Under the pieces are notes generated by a model. The model was not told the origin of the DNA. It made no database searches and saw only the letters and a list, made by a program, of their open reading frames with translations. A program made the translations under genes and the position numbers. From positions 1 to 22,694 of IMG/VR virus record IMGVR_UViG_3300032116_006717: a stretch of 22,694 nt of DNA; one strand, written 5' to 3'. Source of the stretch: a virus. Positions 1 through 8,159 of this stretch are shown here, piece after piece. Each line of letters begins with the position of its first letter. The stretch's first letter is position 1.

Positions 1-9
1 AAAAAAGTT

Positions 10-38
10 TAGACAACAATATTATACACTGTTATCAT
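10..38 (+). promoter_or_regulatory. candidate sigma70 promoter upstream of the portal gene
   Basis: TAGACA (10-15) and TATCAT (33-38) each match the sigma70 -35 and -10 consensus at 5 of 6 positions, with a 17-base spacer. Transcription would start near base 45, leaving a very short leader that still contains the GAGG ribosome binding site at 46-49. The region is AT-rich, so a chance match is possible, and the preceding gene is not in view. Confidence 0.35.
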
Positions 39-56
39 ATTGTATGAGGTATAACC

Positions 57-1340
57 TTGAGTGATACATTTTTAGGACGTACTAGAGCATGGGTGGCTGA
101 AAAGCTAAATCCAGTTCAGCCCTCTATAGCTAGAGACGCTGGTTATCAAGTACCTGAAACAATAGTTGATTATGAAAGAGCTTATCGTGACGTAGAAGTA
201 ATACGTCGCGCTGTAGACATTATTATCAACGCTTGTGCAAATGTGCCATTGACCATAGATGGTGGTGCAGCTCCTAAAAAACTAAATAAACTTTTAAATA
301 TAACTCCTAATCCTTTTGAAGATAGAAATAGAATATTTCGCAGATCTTTCCTAGATTTTATGCTAGATGGTAATGCCTTTTTTTACTATGATGGAACATC
401 TCTATATGCATTACCTGCTAACGAAGTAGCTATTCAGCCCGATGAAAAGACTTTCGTTAAAAATTATCAATATCAACTCAGAAGTGGTTCGGTTCTTTAC
501 GGTTTTGACAAGCCAAAAGTTAATAATATAAACTTTGACCCGGATGAGATTATCCATGTAAAATCAGATAATGAAGATTCAATCTTTAGAGGTTCCTCTA
601 GGTTAAAGCCTCTTAGAAGACTGATAGAGCTGTATTATGCTTTAACAGACTTCCAAAGACAGTTCTTCAAAAATAATGCAATACCTGGCATAGTTTTACA
701 GACAGATTCTGTACTAAGTCAGAAGGTAAAAGAAAGACTACTAGAAGCCTGGAGAAATACTTATTCTAACGTATTTCAGGGAGCTAGAAGTCCCGCCATC
801 CTAGACGGTGGTTTGAAAATTGAAAAGTTTAGTAACATCAACTTCAGAGAACTAGATTTCGAAGCCTCAGTTGATAGATTACAGCAAGATATGTGTAAGG
901 CGTTAGGTGTACCTTATGTCTTACTAAAAAGCGGTAATAATGCTAACATAGAAGTAAACGAAAGACTTCTATATAATCACGTTGTTCTACCTATACTACA
1001 TAGTTATTGTAGCGCCTTTCAGTTATACTTTGCGGGAGATGTAAAAATATATCCAGATAAGTATGCGATCTCTGCTCTACAACCAGATAATAAAACTCAG
1101 GCTATGTATTATACTACTCTAGTAAATGGAGGTATCATATCTCCTAACGAAGCTAGAGAAGGTTTAAGACTATCAAGATCTACAGATCCAGAAATGGATA
1201 AGATAAGAGTGCCTCAAAATATAGTAGGTAGTGCTACAGACCCTTCTCAGGGCGGTAGACCAGTAGAAGAAGATAGAACAGAGCCTACAACAGTTACTCC
1301 CTTAGAGGATACAAACACACAAGGATCGACTAATGGATAA
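57..1340 (+). CDS. portal protein, HK97 gp3-like
   Basis: Ring-forming portal at the unique capsid vertex: it nucleates head assembly, docks the terminase and is the channel for DNA entry and exit. The 427-residue length and overall sequence fit HK97-type portals: an N-terminal segment on residues replaced by a stem-like region (DFQRQFFKNNAIPGIVLQTD), a central region rich in Arg/Lys helices, and a variable Pro/Thr/Asp-rich C-terminal tail after about residue 390. Start chosen is TTG at 57, with GAGG at 46-49 seven bases upstream; the ATG at 44 is in another frame and stops within a few codons. The gene overlaps the protease/capsid gene by 8 bases, the classic portal-protease-capsid order. 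The family assignment is from sequence resemblance and synteny. Confidence 0.9.
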   Translation: MSDTFLGRTRAWVAEKLNPVQPSIARDAGYQVPETIVDYERAYRDVEVIRRAVDIIINACANVPLTIDGGAAPKKLNKLLNITPNPFEDRNRIFRRSFLDFMLDGNAFFYYDGTSLYALPANEVAIQPDEKTFVKNYQYQLRSGSVLYGFDKPKVNNINFDPDEIIHVKSDNEDSIFRGSSRLKPLRRLIELYYALTDFQRQFFKNNAIPGIVLQTDSVLSQKVKERLLEAWRNTYSNVFQGARSPAILDGGLKIEKFSNINFRELDFEASVDRLQQDMCKALGVPYVLLKSGNNANIEVNERLLYNHVVLPILHSYCSAFQLYFAGDVKIYPDKYAISALQPDNKTQAMYYTTLVNGGIISPNEAREGLRLSRSTDPEMDKIRVPQNIVGSATDPSQGGRPVEEDRTEPTTVTPLEDTNTQGSTNG

Positions 1341-4194
1341 GAAATTTTACTTAAGTGCCTCATTTGAAGCGAATTCTGTACAGAAGAAAACAGGTAGCAA
1401 AAGTTTAAAAATTGCTGGCTATGCTAATACTGTAGATAAGGATCGCGCAGGTGATGTTGTACTTCCAGCAGCATGGGCTAAGGGAATAGACAGGTTTCGT
1501 AAGAATCCTGTTTTATTATATCAGCACAAACACGAAAATCCGATCGGCAGAGTAGACAAAGTAACTGTTGATAAAAAAGGTATGTTCATTGAGGCTTCCG
1601 TTAGTGAAGCTGCTGAAAAATTACACGGGGTTCATAGTCTCATAAAAGACGGAGCCCTAAAAAGTTTTAGCGTAGGTTTTCTAGTAAAAGACGGAAAACT
1701 AGATAAGGCTAACGATACATTCGTTATATCTGATGTTGAACTACTAGAAATCAGCGTTGTAAGTGTTCCTGCTAACCAGGAAAGTCTTTTCTCTGTAAAG
1801 AAGAATTTTGAAAATCAAGAAGAGTATGAGACCTTTAAAAAGTCTTTTCCAGTTCAAGATGCAAAAGAAGAAGAAGAGATTAAAGCTTCTATGACTTCAG
1901 AAGAGAAAGCTATCTTAGAAAACGAAGGCCCATATAGAATTGGTATAACTACTCGTGATATGGGACACTATCATATTTTCCAAATGACAGATACAGACGA
2001 TGGCGCTACTATTTTCGGCTCTGATTCTAGAGAGCACGTTCATCAGATAATTAATGGCCAAATTCAGGCTGCAGAAGGCCACACTCACAGAATTCTTACT
2101 ACCGCGGTTCACGCAGAGCAAGAAGACGAAGAAGAGGAAAGCGTTCCTAATATCTTTTTAATGAGTGGAACAGAAGATACTGTGCAGAAAACAGTAGAGA
2201 CAAAAGATTCTGAACAAGCCGAAGAAGATACTGTAGAAGAAACAGATCCTTACGAGCCAATTCCTTTTGTAAATCTATTAAGCGCAAGCACTGGAGCACT
2301 AGCTAATGGACAATTTGTTCAGCTAAAAGGTGAGAGGTATGTAATTACTAAGATTGCTACTTCGGATAGTCCAAGTTTCCAGTTTAAACAAGTAGATTTA
2401 CAGGGACAGCATCTTGATAAAATTTTAAACATTGACGCTACTTCCCTAGAAGTGTTAAATATATGGGATGTAGGAACAAATTTTGATATTCAGCTAGCAG
2501 AGATCGAAGAACTCAGTCTAGATGAAGATACAAAACAGACTATCCTAACAAACTTTAAAAACTTAAATAACGTAACCGAAAAAGATCTATATGATCTCAA
2601 AACAGACAACCTAGTAAAAACTAACCCAACTCTACAAGAAAAACTAAACAAAACAATAAACTTAGTATCTACTAAAAACTGGACTGATTCTGACTTTGTA
2701 GTCGCAAATAGAATTTGTCAAGTTATTCATAAATTGAAAGAAATTGAGCACAGTGAAGCATCTATGCGACAAATAATGCTAAAGCTTCACGGTCATTTAG
2801 AAGCTCAAACAAAGGAGAAATTAAATATGGCTACTCAGGCTGTTGACGAACCAGTTGTTATTGGTTCTACTGCTGAAACCAAGGCTGAGGCTACTGCCAC
2901 AGCTAAGGTTGCCGAGCCTCGTGTTGCTGAGCTAGTTGAAAAGACTGGTGAAGCTATCATCAAGGAAGCAGACGCAAAGGATAAGTACGGTGAGTATACT
3001 CCTCGTGAATCTGAAAAGGCTGCTGAACTTCAGGCTCAGATCAAGAAGTACAAAGACGAAATTGCTGCACTACAGAACAGCAAGATGGTATTCCAGGAGC
3101 AGTCACGTGCTTCTCAGTTCACTCAGCGTGAACTTGCTAATGCCTACCTACTATCTAAGGCACTTCGCAAGGAATCTGTATTCGACACCAAGCTAGGTGC
3201 TCGTATGAAGGCAGTAACAACTGTAGATCAGTTCCTATCAAACTTTAGCTCAGATGTTTATACTGAACTACAGCAGGAACTAGTTGTTGCTAAAATGCTA
3301 CGTCGTATGTCAGTAGACGCAAAGACTTTCAGAGTCCCAGTTGCTGACGAAGACACCGATGGTGATGTAGCACAGTTCGCTAGCGGAACATATACCACAG
3401 GTATTGCCGACGCTACCAACGTGCCAACTTCAAACCAGAGCACAATCAAGTCTGTAGACTTCACACCTCACAAGTTCATGGCTACAACACACCTAGCTAA
3501 GGACGAAGAAGAAGATACAATTCTTCCTCTACTAGACTTCCTACGTACCGCTTCTATGCGTCGTATGGGCCGTGCAATCGACAAGGCTCTACTACGCGGT
3601 GACGGTTCACTAAGCGGGTTCACTGCTTCACCAACTAATGCTATCACAGCAGGAACTGGTTATGCTGCAGTATTCAAGGGAATTGCAACCCTAGCCAATG
3701 ATATCTCTGGTCTCCGTGTTCAGACCGGCGGTAACTCAACCAAGGCTACCCCAGCTAACATTGCTAGCGCACGTGCCGTATTAGGTAAATACGGTCTACA
3801 GCTAGGAGATCACCTAGTATATCTAACAACTATTGAAGGATATAACGAGCTAGTATCAAATTCAGACTTCCGCACAGTTGATAAGTTCGGTCCAAACGCA
3901 ACCTATCTAACAGGTGCTCTTGGAGCTGTATACGGAATTCCAGTTATGATCACTGAGTTCCTAGACGTTGTAGGCGGTGCAGACCGTCACATCGGTCTAC
4001 TAGTATACAAGCCAGGGTTCCTAGTAGCTGAGCGCCGTGCAATGGAGATTGAGAGCGAATACGATCCACGTCGTCAGCTAACTGCAATCTACATGAGCAC
4101 ACGCCTAGACATGAAGGCACTAACAACTAACTCAAGTGCTGCCCTTGATGCAACCAAGTATTCAATGGCATCAGTAATCCGTTCTGGAGCATAA
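1333..4194 (+). CDS. prohead protease - linker - major capsid protein fusion (HK97 type)
   Basis: A 953-residue polyprotein. Residues about 20-155 are an HK97-type (S78/U35) maturation protease: His65 in LLYQHKHENPIG, Ser113 in LKSFSVGF and Glu139 in LLEISVVSVPAN fit the expected active site. Residues about 156-498 are a long acidic linker with three His-x-His motifs (212/214, 235/237, 250/252) and no family I recognise. Residues 499-953 are the HK97-fold major capsid protein with an N-terminal coiled-coil delta-like segment (about 560-610). The start has AAGGA at 1321-1325. Family knowledge says the protease cuts delta domains and itself during maturation; the linker may be a scaffold. An in-frame internal start at 2827 with a strong ribosome binding site and a codon-use change suggests that most MCP is made separately, with the fusion as a minor product. 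Confidence 0.9.
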   Translation: MDKKFYLSASFEANSVQKKTGSKSLKIAGYANTVDKDRAGDVVLPAAWAKGIDRFRKNPVLLYQHKHENPIGRVDKVTVDKKGMFIEASVSEAAEKLHGVHSLIKDGALKSFSVGFLVKDGKLDKANDTFVISDVELLEISVVSVPANQESLFSVKKNFENQEEYETFKKSFPVQDAKEEEEIKASMTSEEKAILENEGPYRIGITTRDMGHYHIFQMTDTDDGATIFGSDSREHVHQIINGQIQAAEGHTHRILTTAVHAEQEDEEEESVPNIFLMSGTEDTVQKTVETKDSEQAEEDTVEETDPYEPIPFVNLLSASTGALANGQFVQLKGERYVITKIATSDSPSFQFKQVDLQGQHLDKILNIDATSLEVLNIWDVGTNFDIQLAEIEELSLDEDTKQTILTNFKNLNNVTEKDLYDLKTDNLVKTNPTLQEKLNKTINLVSTKNWTDSDFVVANRICQVIHKLKEIEHSEASMRQIMLKLHGHLEAQTKEKLNMATQAVDEPVVIGSTAETKAEATATAKVAEPRVAELVEKTGEAIIKEADAKDKYGEYTPRESEKAAELQAQIKKYKDEIAALQNSKMVFQEQSRASQFTQRELANAYLLSKALRKESVFDTKLGARMKAVTTVDQFLSNFSSDVYTELQQELVVAKMLRRMSVDAKTFRVPVADEDTDGDVAQFASGTYTTGIADATNVPTSNQSTIKSVDFTPHKFMATTHLAKDEEEDTILPLLDFLRTASMRRMGRAIDKALLRGDGSLSGFTASPTNAITAGTGYAAVFKGIATLANDISGLRVQTGGNSTKATPANIASARAVLGKYGLQLGDHLVYLTTIEGYNELVSNSDFRTVDKFGPNATYLTGALGAVYGIPVMITEFLDVVGGADRHIGLLVYKPGFLVAERRAMEIESEYDPRRQLTAIYMSTRLDMKALTTNSSAALDATKYSMASVIRSGA
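2813..2829 (+). promoter_or_regulatory. internal ribosome binding site and ATG for the capsid protein
   Basis: AGGAG at 2813-2817 lies 9 bases before ATG 2827-2829, which is codon 499 of the surrounding protease-capsid frame. It is as good as or better than the signals of most free-standing genes here. Codon choice changes at this point from AGA/ATA-rich to CGT/ATC/AAG-rich, as expected where a heavily translated gene begins. Confidence 0.75.
2827..4194 (+). CDS. major capsid protein, HK97 fold, from the internal start
   Basis: The same frame as the fusion, translated alone from Met499 to give 455 residues, a normal size for an HK97-fold capsid protein with its delta domain. The first roughly 120 residues are Ala/Glu/Lys-rich and helical, including a short coiled coil (LQAQIKKYKDEIAALQNSK), and should be removed by the protease. 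The shell domain follows, with motifs such as RRMGRAIDKALLRGDG and the C-terminal strand region near RRQLTAIYMSTRLDMKAL. Arg codons here are mostly CGT/CGC, against AGA upstream. The next gene, a decoration candidate, shares this codon preference. The shell fold is inferred from family pattern and position; separate translation is inferred from the internal start. Confidence 0.75.
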   Translation: MATQAVDEPVVIGSTAETKAEATATAKVAEPRVAELVEKTGEAIIKEADAKDKYGEYTPRESEKAAELQAQIKKYKDEIAALQNSKMVFQEQSRASQFTQRELANAYLLSKALRKESVFDTKLGARMKAVTTVDQFLSNFSSDVYTELQQELVVAKMLRRMSVDAKTFRVPVADEDTDGDVAQFASGTYTTGIADATNVPTSNQSTIKSVDFTPHKFMATTHLAKDEEEDTILPLLDFLRTASMRRMGRAIDKALLRGDGSLSGFTASPTNAITAGTGYAAVFKGIATLANDISGLRVQTGGNSTKATPANIASARAVLGKYGLQLGDHLVYLTTIEGYNELVSNSDFRTVDKFGPNATYLTGALGAVYGIPVMITEFLDVVGGADRHIGLLVYKPGFLVAERRAMEIESEYDPRRQLTAIYMSTRLDMKALTTNSSAALDATKYSMASVIRSGA

Positions 4195-4209
4195 TAGTAG
4201 TTTAGGCAC

Positions 4210-4241
4210 GGGAGTAGGTAGTAGAGATACTACCTACTACC
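4210..4241 (+). other. hairpin between the capsid and decoration genes
   Basis: An inverted repeat GTAGGTAGTA (4214-4223) / TACTACCTAC (4228-4237) with loop GAGA; one more pair (4213/4238) extends it, and two more (4210-4211/4240-4241) follow after a mismatch. No T-run follows; instead comes the AAGGAG ribosome binding site of the next gene (4245-4250). More likely an mRNA stability or processing element than a terminator. Confidence 0.5.
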
Positions 4242-4257
4242 CATAAGGAGAAACAAA

Positions 4258-4878
4258 ATGGCAGGAGCCGGACAAAAATTCCTACATATCGTTGATGCCG
4301 ATCTAAGCTACAATGCTCAGTTTAAGACTTTTGATGAAATTCCATCACACGCTTTAAACTTCGGATCAACAATTAGATTTATGCCTGGTGTTTACGAAAT
4401 GGGAACTATCAATCTAGATAGTTTAACTTTCGAAGGCATCGGCAACCCAGCAGACGTAGTACTAGCAAACCTAGTTATAGGTGGCGCATCTGCAAACACT
4501 AATATTTTCCGTAATGTAACACTAAGCGGAAATAGCGGTGTAGCTGCTAGCACAGGCCGTAGCGTATTTATTACCAACGGTGCTACAGGAACTGTAAGGT
4601 TTGAAAACGTAACCTTCACAAATGGAGACCTTGGTATTGATAACCAAGCTCTAGTAGCTCTAGTAGTTGATCGTTGCGATGCACGTGCAGTAGACAGAGC
4701 AATCCGTTCTAATGCAGTAGTATCTGCAAACGTTCGTTTCAGTGTTCTAAATGCCTCTTCAAATGCATATTTCACTGGAGCAAACGCTACCCTAAAAGCA
4801 GTTCAAGTAATTGCTAGCCAGAGTGGCGGATCAAATACTGGTAATACGGTTGAAACAGTATCAGCACTAATTTCATAA
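4258..4878 (+). CDS. probable capsid decoration protein with beta-helix-like repeats
   Basis: A 206-residue protein directly after the major capsid gene, with strong AAGGAG seven bases before ATG. The body consists of short Asn/Gly/Val-rich strands, for example INLDSLTFEGIGNPADVVLA, then NIFRNVTLSGNSG, VRFENVTFTNGD and ALVVDRCDAR. This periodic hydrophobic pattern with Asn and Gly turns suggests a parallel beta-helix (pectin-lyase-like), as found in some virion surface proteins. No signal peptide or membrane segment is seen. Position after the capsid gene, capsid-like codon use and a terminator immediately downstream suggest an abundant virion protein, such as a decoration or head-fibre protein. 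No family is recognised with certainty; a minor tail or fibre role is the alternative. Confidence 0.65.
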   Translation: MAGAGQKFLHIVDADLSYNAQFKTFDEIPSHALNFGSTIRFMPGVYEMGTINLDSLTFEGIGNPADVVLANLVIGGASANTNIFRNVTLSGNSGVAASTGRSVFITNGATGTVRFENVTFTNGDLGIDNQALVALVVDRCDARAVDRAIRSNAVVSANVRFSVLNASSNAYFTGANATLKAVQVIASQSGGSNTGNTVETVSALIS

Positions 4879-4902
4879 GATTAGTCTACTGATAATCAAG
4901 TG

Positions 4903-4941
4903 AGAGGTAGCTGTTAGAAATAATGGCTACCTCTTTTTTTT
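4903..4941 (+). terminator. Rho-independent terminator after the decoration gene
   Basis: Perfect 9-bp stem AGAGGTAGC (4903-4911) / GCTACCTCT (4926-4934) with a 14-base loop, running straight into a T tract (4934-4941). It ends the capsid/decoration transcript. The ribosome binding site of the next gene (AGAGGA, 4942-4947) follows at once, so downstream genes depend on read-through or antitermination. Confidence 0.88.
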
Positions 4942-4951
4942 AGAGGAAAAT

Positions 4952-6229
4952 ATGGCAAACTATGTAACTCTAGCAGAAGTTAAAAACTATCTTAAGATTA
5001 ACAGCACAGAGCATGATGGTAGATTAGCAAATCTAATTACCTATGGCTGCTCTGTGATAGAGAGTTATTGTGGGCGAGTTTTCTCTTCTAATTCATATAC
5101 TGAGATATTTGATGGCGGAACCTCTAGCTTATTTGTTAAAAACATACCCGTAAATAATGTTCATCAGGTTTTAGAATATGATGGCAGACAGTATCAAGTT
5201 TTAGACGGTCCTACAATAGACAGTTCGATAGTTGACGCTTCTAGAGTAAATAAAACAGTTACTTCTAATACAGGGTTTAGTCTTCAAACTAGATTTGTAA
5301 AATATGGAATTTCATCCGGTCAGTTAAACGGTTCTGGAGGATATTTATCTTTAACAGACGACGATGATTTCTGGTTTGATAGCTTACCTTTTGCGGTTGA
5401 AGGCTGGTTTAGATTTAATACTTTAGTCAGCTCTCAGACCCTTTTCTCACAAGTAGAAGACAGTAATAACTATTGGAAGTTTGGTTTTAGCAACACACAA
5501 GGACTAGTTTTTGAAGCTAAGCAAGGCGGAACTCAAATTGCCTATGTAGCTAATGGTTCTGTTACTGGCTATACTGCTAATCAATATGTCCATGTTATGT
5601 TTTCTAGAGATGAGAATAACGGTTGCAGAATATTTAAAGGCGGATCTTTAGTAAGTCCTGTAGTAACAGTATCTAATGTATTCCCTAACCTATCCGCACC
5701 CGTAGAGATAGGAAGACAAAATTTAACAGATAAACAGTATTTCTCAGGTCAGTTAGATGAGATAAGAATGTCCCTAAATAGTTACAGAGCCAATGCTAAT
5801 TTTGTGCCACAAACCTACACATATTCAACAGATACAAACACTACGTTATTAATGCATTTTAACGGTTCTAAAGATGCTATTACTACCTATGATTCATCTT
5901 TAAATAGAGAACAGTATACATGGTATGGAGCTACTGGAGAAATAACTAAACACGTTGGGCAAGACACAGGTAGAGAGACTCTTAGTATCTTAGGTGTTAA
6001 ACAGTTTTATAACTATACGCATGGTGTAAAAATTACTTATAACGGTGGTTATGATACTATACCTTCTGATGTTAAACTAGTTACTTTAGACTATATTAAA
6101 GAATTACATAAAGGGTTAGAAAATAGAGCGGTTTCTCTACAAGGAGAAAGTATTTCGTCCTTTGAATTTACAGGTGGGTTTGCTCCGCATATTCGTCGCG
6201 TGTTGGATCTTTATAGGATTGTGATGTAA
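4952..6229 (+). CDS. head-tail connector (gp6/gp15-like) with an inserted LamG-like domain
   Basis: Residues 1-85 look like the N-terminus of a phage head-tail connector of the HK97 gp6 / SPP1 gp15 kind: LAEVKNYLKINSTEHDGRL, then an IESYCGRVF helix and a strand pair. Residues about 350-425 complete that fold: VKITYNGGYDTIPSDVKLVT, the usual GGY-x-x-(I)P-x-D pattern ahead of helices. In between, residues about 105-315 match a LamG/concanavalin-like jelly roll: FAVEGWFRF, YVHVMFSRD, FSGQLDEIRMS and a closing TTLLMHFNGS. Ordinary connectors have roughly 100-200 residues; this one has 425, the excess being the insert. The connector should form a ring under the portal, with LamG projecting outward, perhaps to bind glycans. 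The next gene begins at the overlapping TAATG. Confidence 0.8.
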   Translation: MANYVTLAEVKNYLKINSTEHDGRLANLITYGCSVIESYCGRVFSSNSYTEIFDGGTSSLFVKNIPVNNVHQVLEYDGRQYQVLDGPTIDSSIVDASRVNKTVTSNTGFSLQTRFVKYGISSGQLNGSGGYLSLTDDDDFWFDSLPFAVEGWFRFNTLVSSQTLFSQVEDSNNYWKFGFSNTQGLVFEAKQGGTQIAYVANGSVTGYTANQYVHVMFSRDENNGCRIFKGGSLVSPVVTVSNVFPNLSAPVEIGRQNLTDKQYFSGQLDEIRMSLNSYRANANFVPQTYTYSTDTNTTLLMHFNGSKDAITTYDSSLNREQYTWYGATGEITKHVGQDTGRETLSILGVKQFYNYTHGVKITYNGGYDTIPSDVKLVTLDYIKELHKGLENRAVSLQGESISSFEFTGGFAPHIRRVLDLYRIVM

Positions 6230-7713
6230 TGGTTGATAAGCCTATAGTTTTTATTGAAAACACAGGATTCCAAGAACTCACTGCTAAGTATTATAAAAGA
6301 GATAATAAATTATCTAAAGATCAGGAATCTTCTTATGCTAAAGCTTATGAAACATATGTAGGACAGTTATTTGGAACTATACTTCCTAGAACTTCAAGTT
6401 CAGATACTAGACCTGACATACCTATCACTAAAGCTGATGTAGATAAACTTCTTGAAAATAATCAAACAGAAGATAGCACCATATTTAGTTTTCTTGATGA
6501 ATTAAGACAGAATTTAGCAAAATTAGAAGAAGGAGTAGATTTTCAATCTTTAAGAGAAGCCTTTGTTAATGCTGCTAACACAGAAAAAGACCCTAATAGA
6601 AGATTATCTTTATTACAAACTATAGGAGGTATTGAAATTAAAGGTTCTTTCGGTATAGACTTATTAGGTGGTAGTGACGATTCTTTAAAAATTAGTAGAA
6701 AAACTCCTAGAGGATTAACAGGTAGACAGATAAATATAAAAAGTATTTTAGGAGGAGTAAAACCTGAAGGATCTAGTTTAGTTATACCGATAGTCACTTC
6801 TATAGATACTAGTAAAGTAGAAGCTAAACGTCTTGCTCGTACTATTAAAGATTTTTTTGACAGGGCAAAAGATAATTTACATAGCGCTATTACTGGAGAA
6901 TATTCTGGGACTGATCCTAAATTATTATATTTTAAAAATTCAGTTGCAGTTAAACAAATCAGAGCTAAGGGTCAGAATCTATGGATGCAGTATGTAATAA
7001 GATCTGGCGCAACTGTTAAGTCATATTCAGCCTATTTACCAGAGAGTTTTAAAGTACAGAACACCAACTTACAGGTGCAGAGTTCTAGTTTATATATAGC
7101 ATATACAACTGCATATGAAAATAAAGTTTTGGAAAGACTAAAAACAGCTATTCAAACTAAATCAGGACAAGCTGTAGATAAAATAATTAAAGATACAGAT
7201 ATCAAAGACCTATTGTTGGCTCCACCTACTGTAACTACTCAAATATTAGTACCTTCCGGAGGCTCTATACCTATTTCTACAGTTAAATACCCAAACAATT
7301 ATATACCTCGTATAAATAAAGCAGCTTTTCAAAGTAGAATTAATTCTATTGTATCTATTTTAAGAGAGACTAGAGGGTCTACTAAAACTATGGGTGATTT
7401 CATCACCGACGACACTATAACTGCTCTAACTAAAAGAGAGATGCTTCGTCGTATGCCTATCGGTCCTGTGGGAGGACCTCCTAAGTCTTCTAGAGTATTA
7501 ACCTATCGCACAGGTAGATTTGTAAATAGCCTACAGGTAATGGCTAATATAAGAACACAGAATATGCAATATTATTATGATCCTAACTACTGGGTTCACG
7601 AAGCTACTTCTAGAAATCCAAAAGATCTTATTGGTTCTTCCCTCAACTCTGTAACTAGAAGTCTGTTTGGTAAGAGGTTTAACCTAATAAAAGCTAATCA
7701 GAGTTTAGAATAA
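6229..7713 (+). CDS. putative neck / head-tail joining protein
   Basis: A 494-residue protein between the connector and the tail-terminator-like genes, the position normally filled by an HK97 gp10-like or lambda Z-like neck protein. The last 70 residues carry an RTGRF motif (427-431) in LTYRTGRFVNSLQV, then YYYDPNYWVHEATSRNP and a basic end; this resembles the RTG-x-F/L-x-x-S pattern of such neck proteins. The N-terminal 420 residues are not recognised: a Lys/Glu-rich helical start, then mixed strands and a Gly-rich stretch (residues about 135-185). It is much longer than usual neck proteins, so the N-terminal part may be an added domain. Starts at the TAATG overlap with the connector. Confidence 0.5.
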   Translation: MVDKPIVFIENTGFQELTAKYYKRDNKLSKDQESSYAKAYETYVGQLFGTILPRTSSSDTRPDIPITKADVDKLLENNQTEDSTIFSFLDELRQNLAKLEEGVDFQSLREAFVNAANTEKDPNRRLSLLQTIGGIEIKGSFGIDLLGGSDDSLKISRKTPRGLTGRQINIKSILGGVKPEGSSLVIPIVTSIDTSKVEAKRLARTIKDFFDRAKDNLHSAITGEYSGTDPKLLYFKNSVAVKQIRAKGQNLWMQYVIRSGATVKSYSAYLPESFKVQNTNLQVQSSSLYIAYTTAYENKVLERLKTAIQTKSGQAVDKIIKDTDIKDLLLAPPTVTTQILVPSGGSIPISTVKYPNNYIPRINKAAFQSRINSIVSILRETRGSTKTMGDFITDDTITALTKREMLRRMPIGPVGGPPKSSRVLTYRTGRFVNSLQVMANIRTQNMQYYYDPNYWVHEATSRNPKDLIGSSLNSVTRSLFGKRFNLIKANQSLE

Positions 7714-8159
7714 TGGCAACAAGTAGACGTAGAGAGATAGTTAACTATCTTATCACACAACTGAAAACTATAAACGGCTCTACGAGCCAATATGGATATC
7801 AGTTTAAAACCAACTTATCACAGAACGTGTTTAAAGGTCTTAAATATATAGATCAGATAAATGATTTTCCTGCTATTTATATTCAAGCAGGAGAAGAACT
7901 CTATAGATATAATTCTAAAACAAATACAGAAGCTTTTATGACTATTATGATTAGAATTTATGCACACGAAGAGCATAGTCTGTATAAACTAGAAGATCTT
8001 GTGGATGATATTACTCATGTTTTAGAGCGTGTTAAATATGACCAAAGTCACAAGATCATATCTGCCGAAATTGCGTCTATAGACACGGACTCCGGTTTAC
8101 TAGATCCCTATGGGTTAGGAGAAATAATGATTACGGTTCAGTATGATGTGGATGATTGA
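7713..8159 (+). CDS. tail terminator / neck-type protein, copy 1
   Basis: A 148-residue protein starting at a TAATG overlap. It begins with a basic helix (RRREIVNYLITQLKTING), then DQINDFPAIYIQAGEE, a strand (FMTIMIRIYAHEE), a helix (LEDLVDDITHVLERV) and a closing strand (YGLGEIMITVQYDVDD). This alpha-beta order and size fit lambda gpU-like or gp11-like tail terminators that cap the tail tube and join it to the head. The neighbouring downstream gene is a clear paralogue. The role is inferred from fold pattern and place between neck and tube genes. Confidence 0.55.
   Translation: MATSRRREIVNYLITQLKTINGSTSQYGYQFKTNLSQNVFKGLKYIDQINDFPAIYIQAGEELYRYNSKTNTEAFMTIMIRIYAHEEHSLYKLEDLVDDITHVLERVKYDQSHKIISAEIASIDTDSGLLDPYGLGEIMITVQYDVDD

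Noticed and set aside
2936-3196. Forward +1-frame open reading frame inside the capsid gene
   Set aside because: It is a basic, low-complexity shadow of the capsid frame, without a start signal.
4210-4241. Rho-independent terminator between capsid and decoration genes
   Set aside because: The hairpin is good, but no T-run follows; a proper terminator lies after the decoration gene.
4392-4775. Reverse-strand open frame of 127 codons in the decoration gene
   Set aside because: It is a shadow of the forward gene, which has a strong SD and a terminator; no independent signals are present.
8156-8158. TTG start for the second terminator-like gene
   Set aside because: ATG at 8159 follows directly, in frame and with a TGATG stop/start overlap, and is the simpler start.
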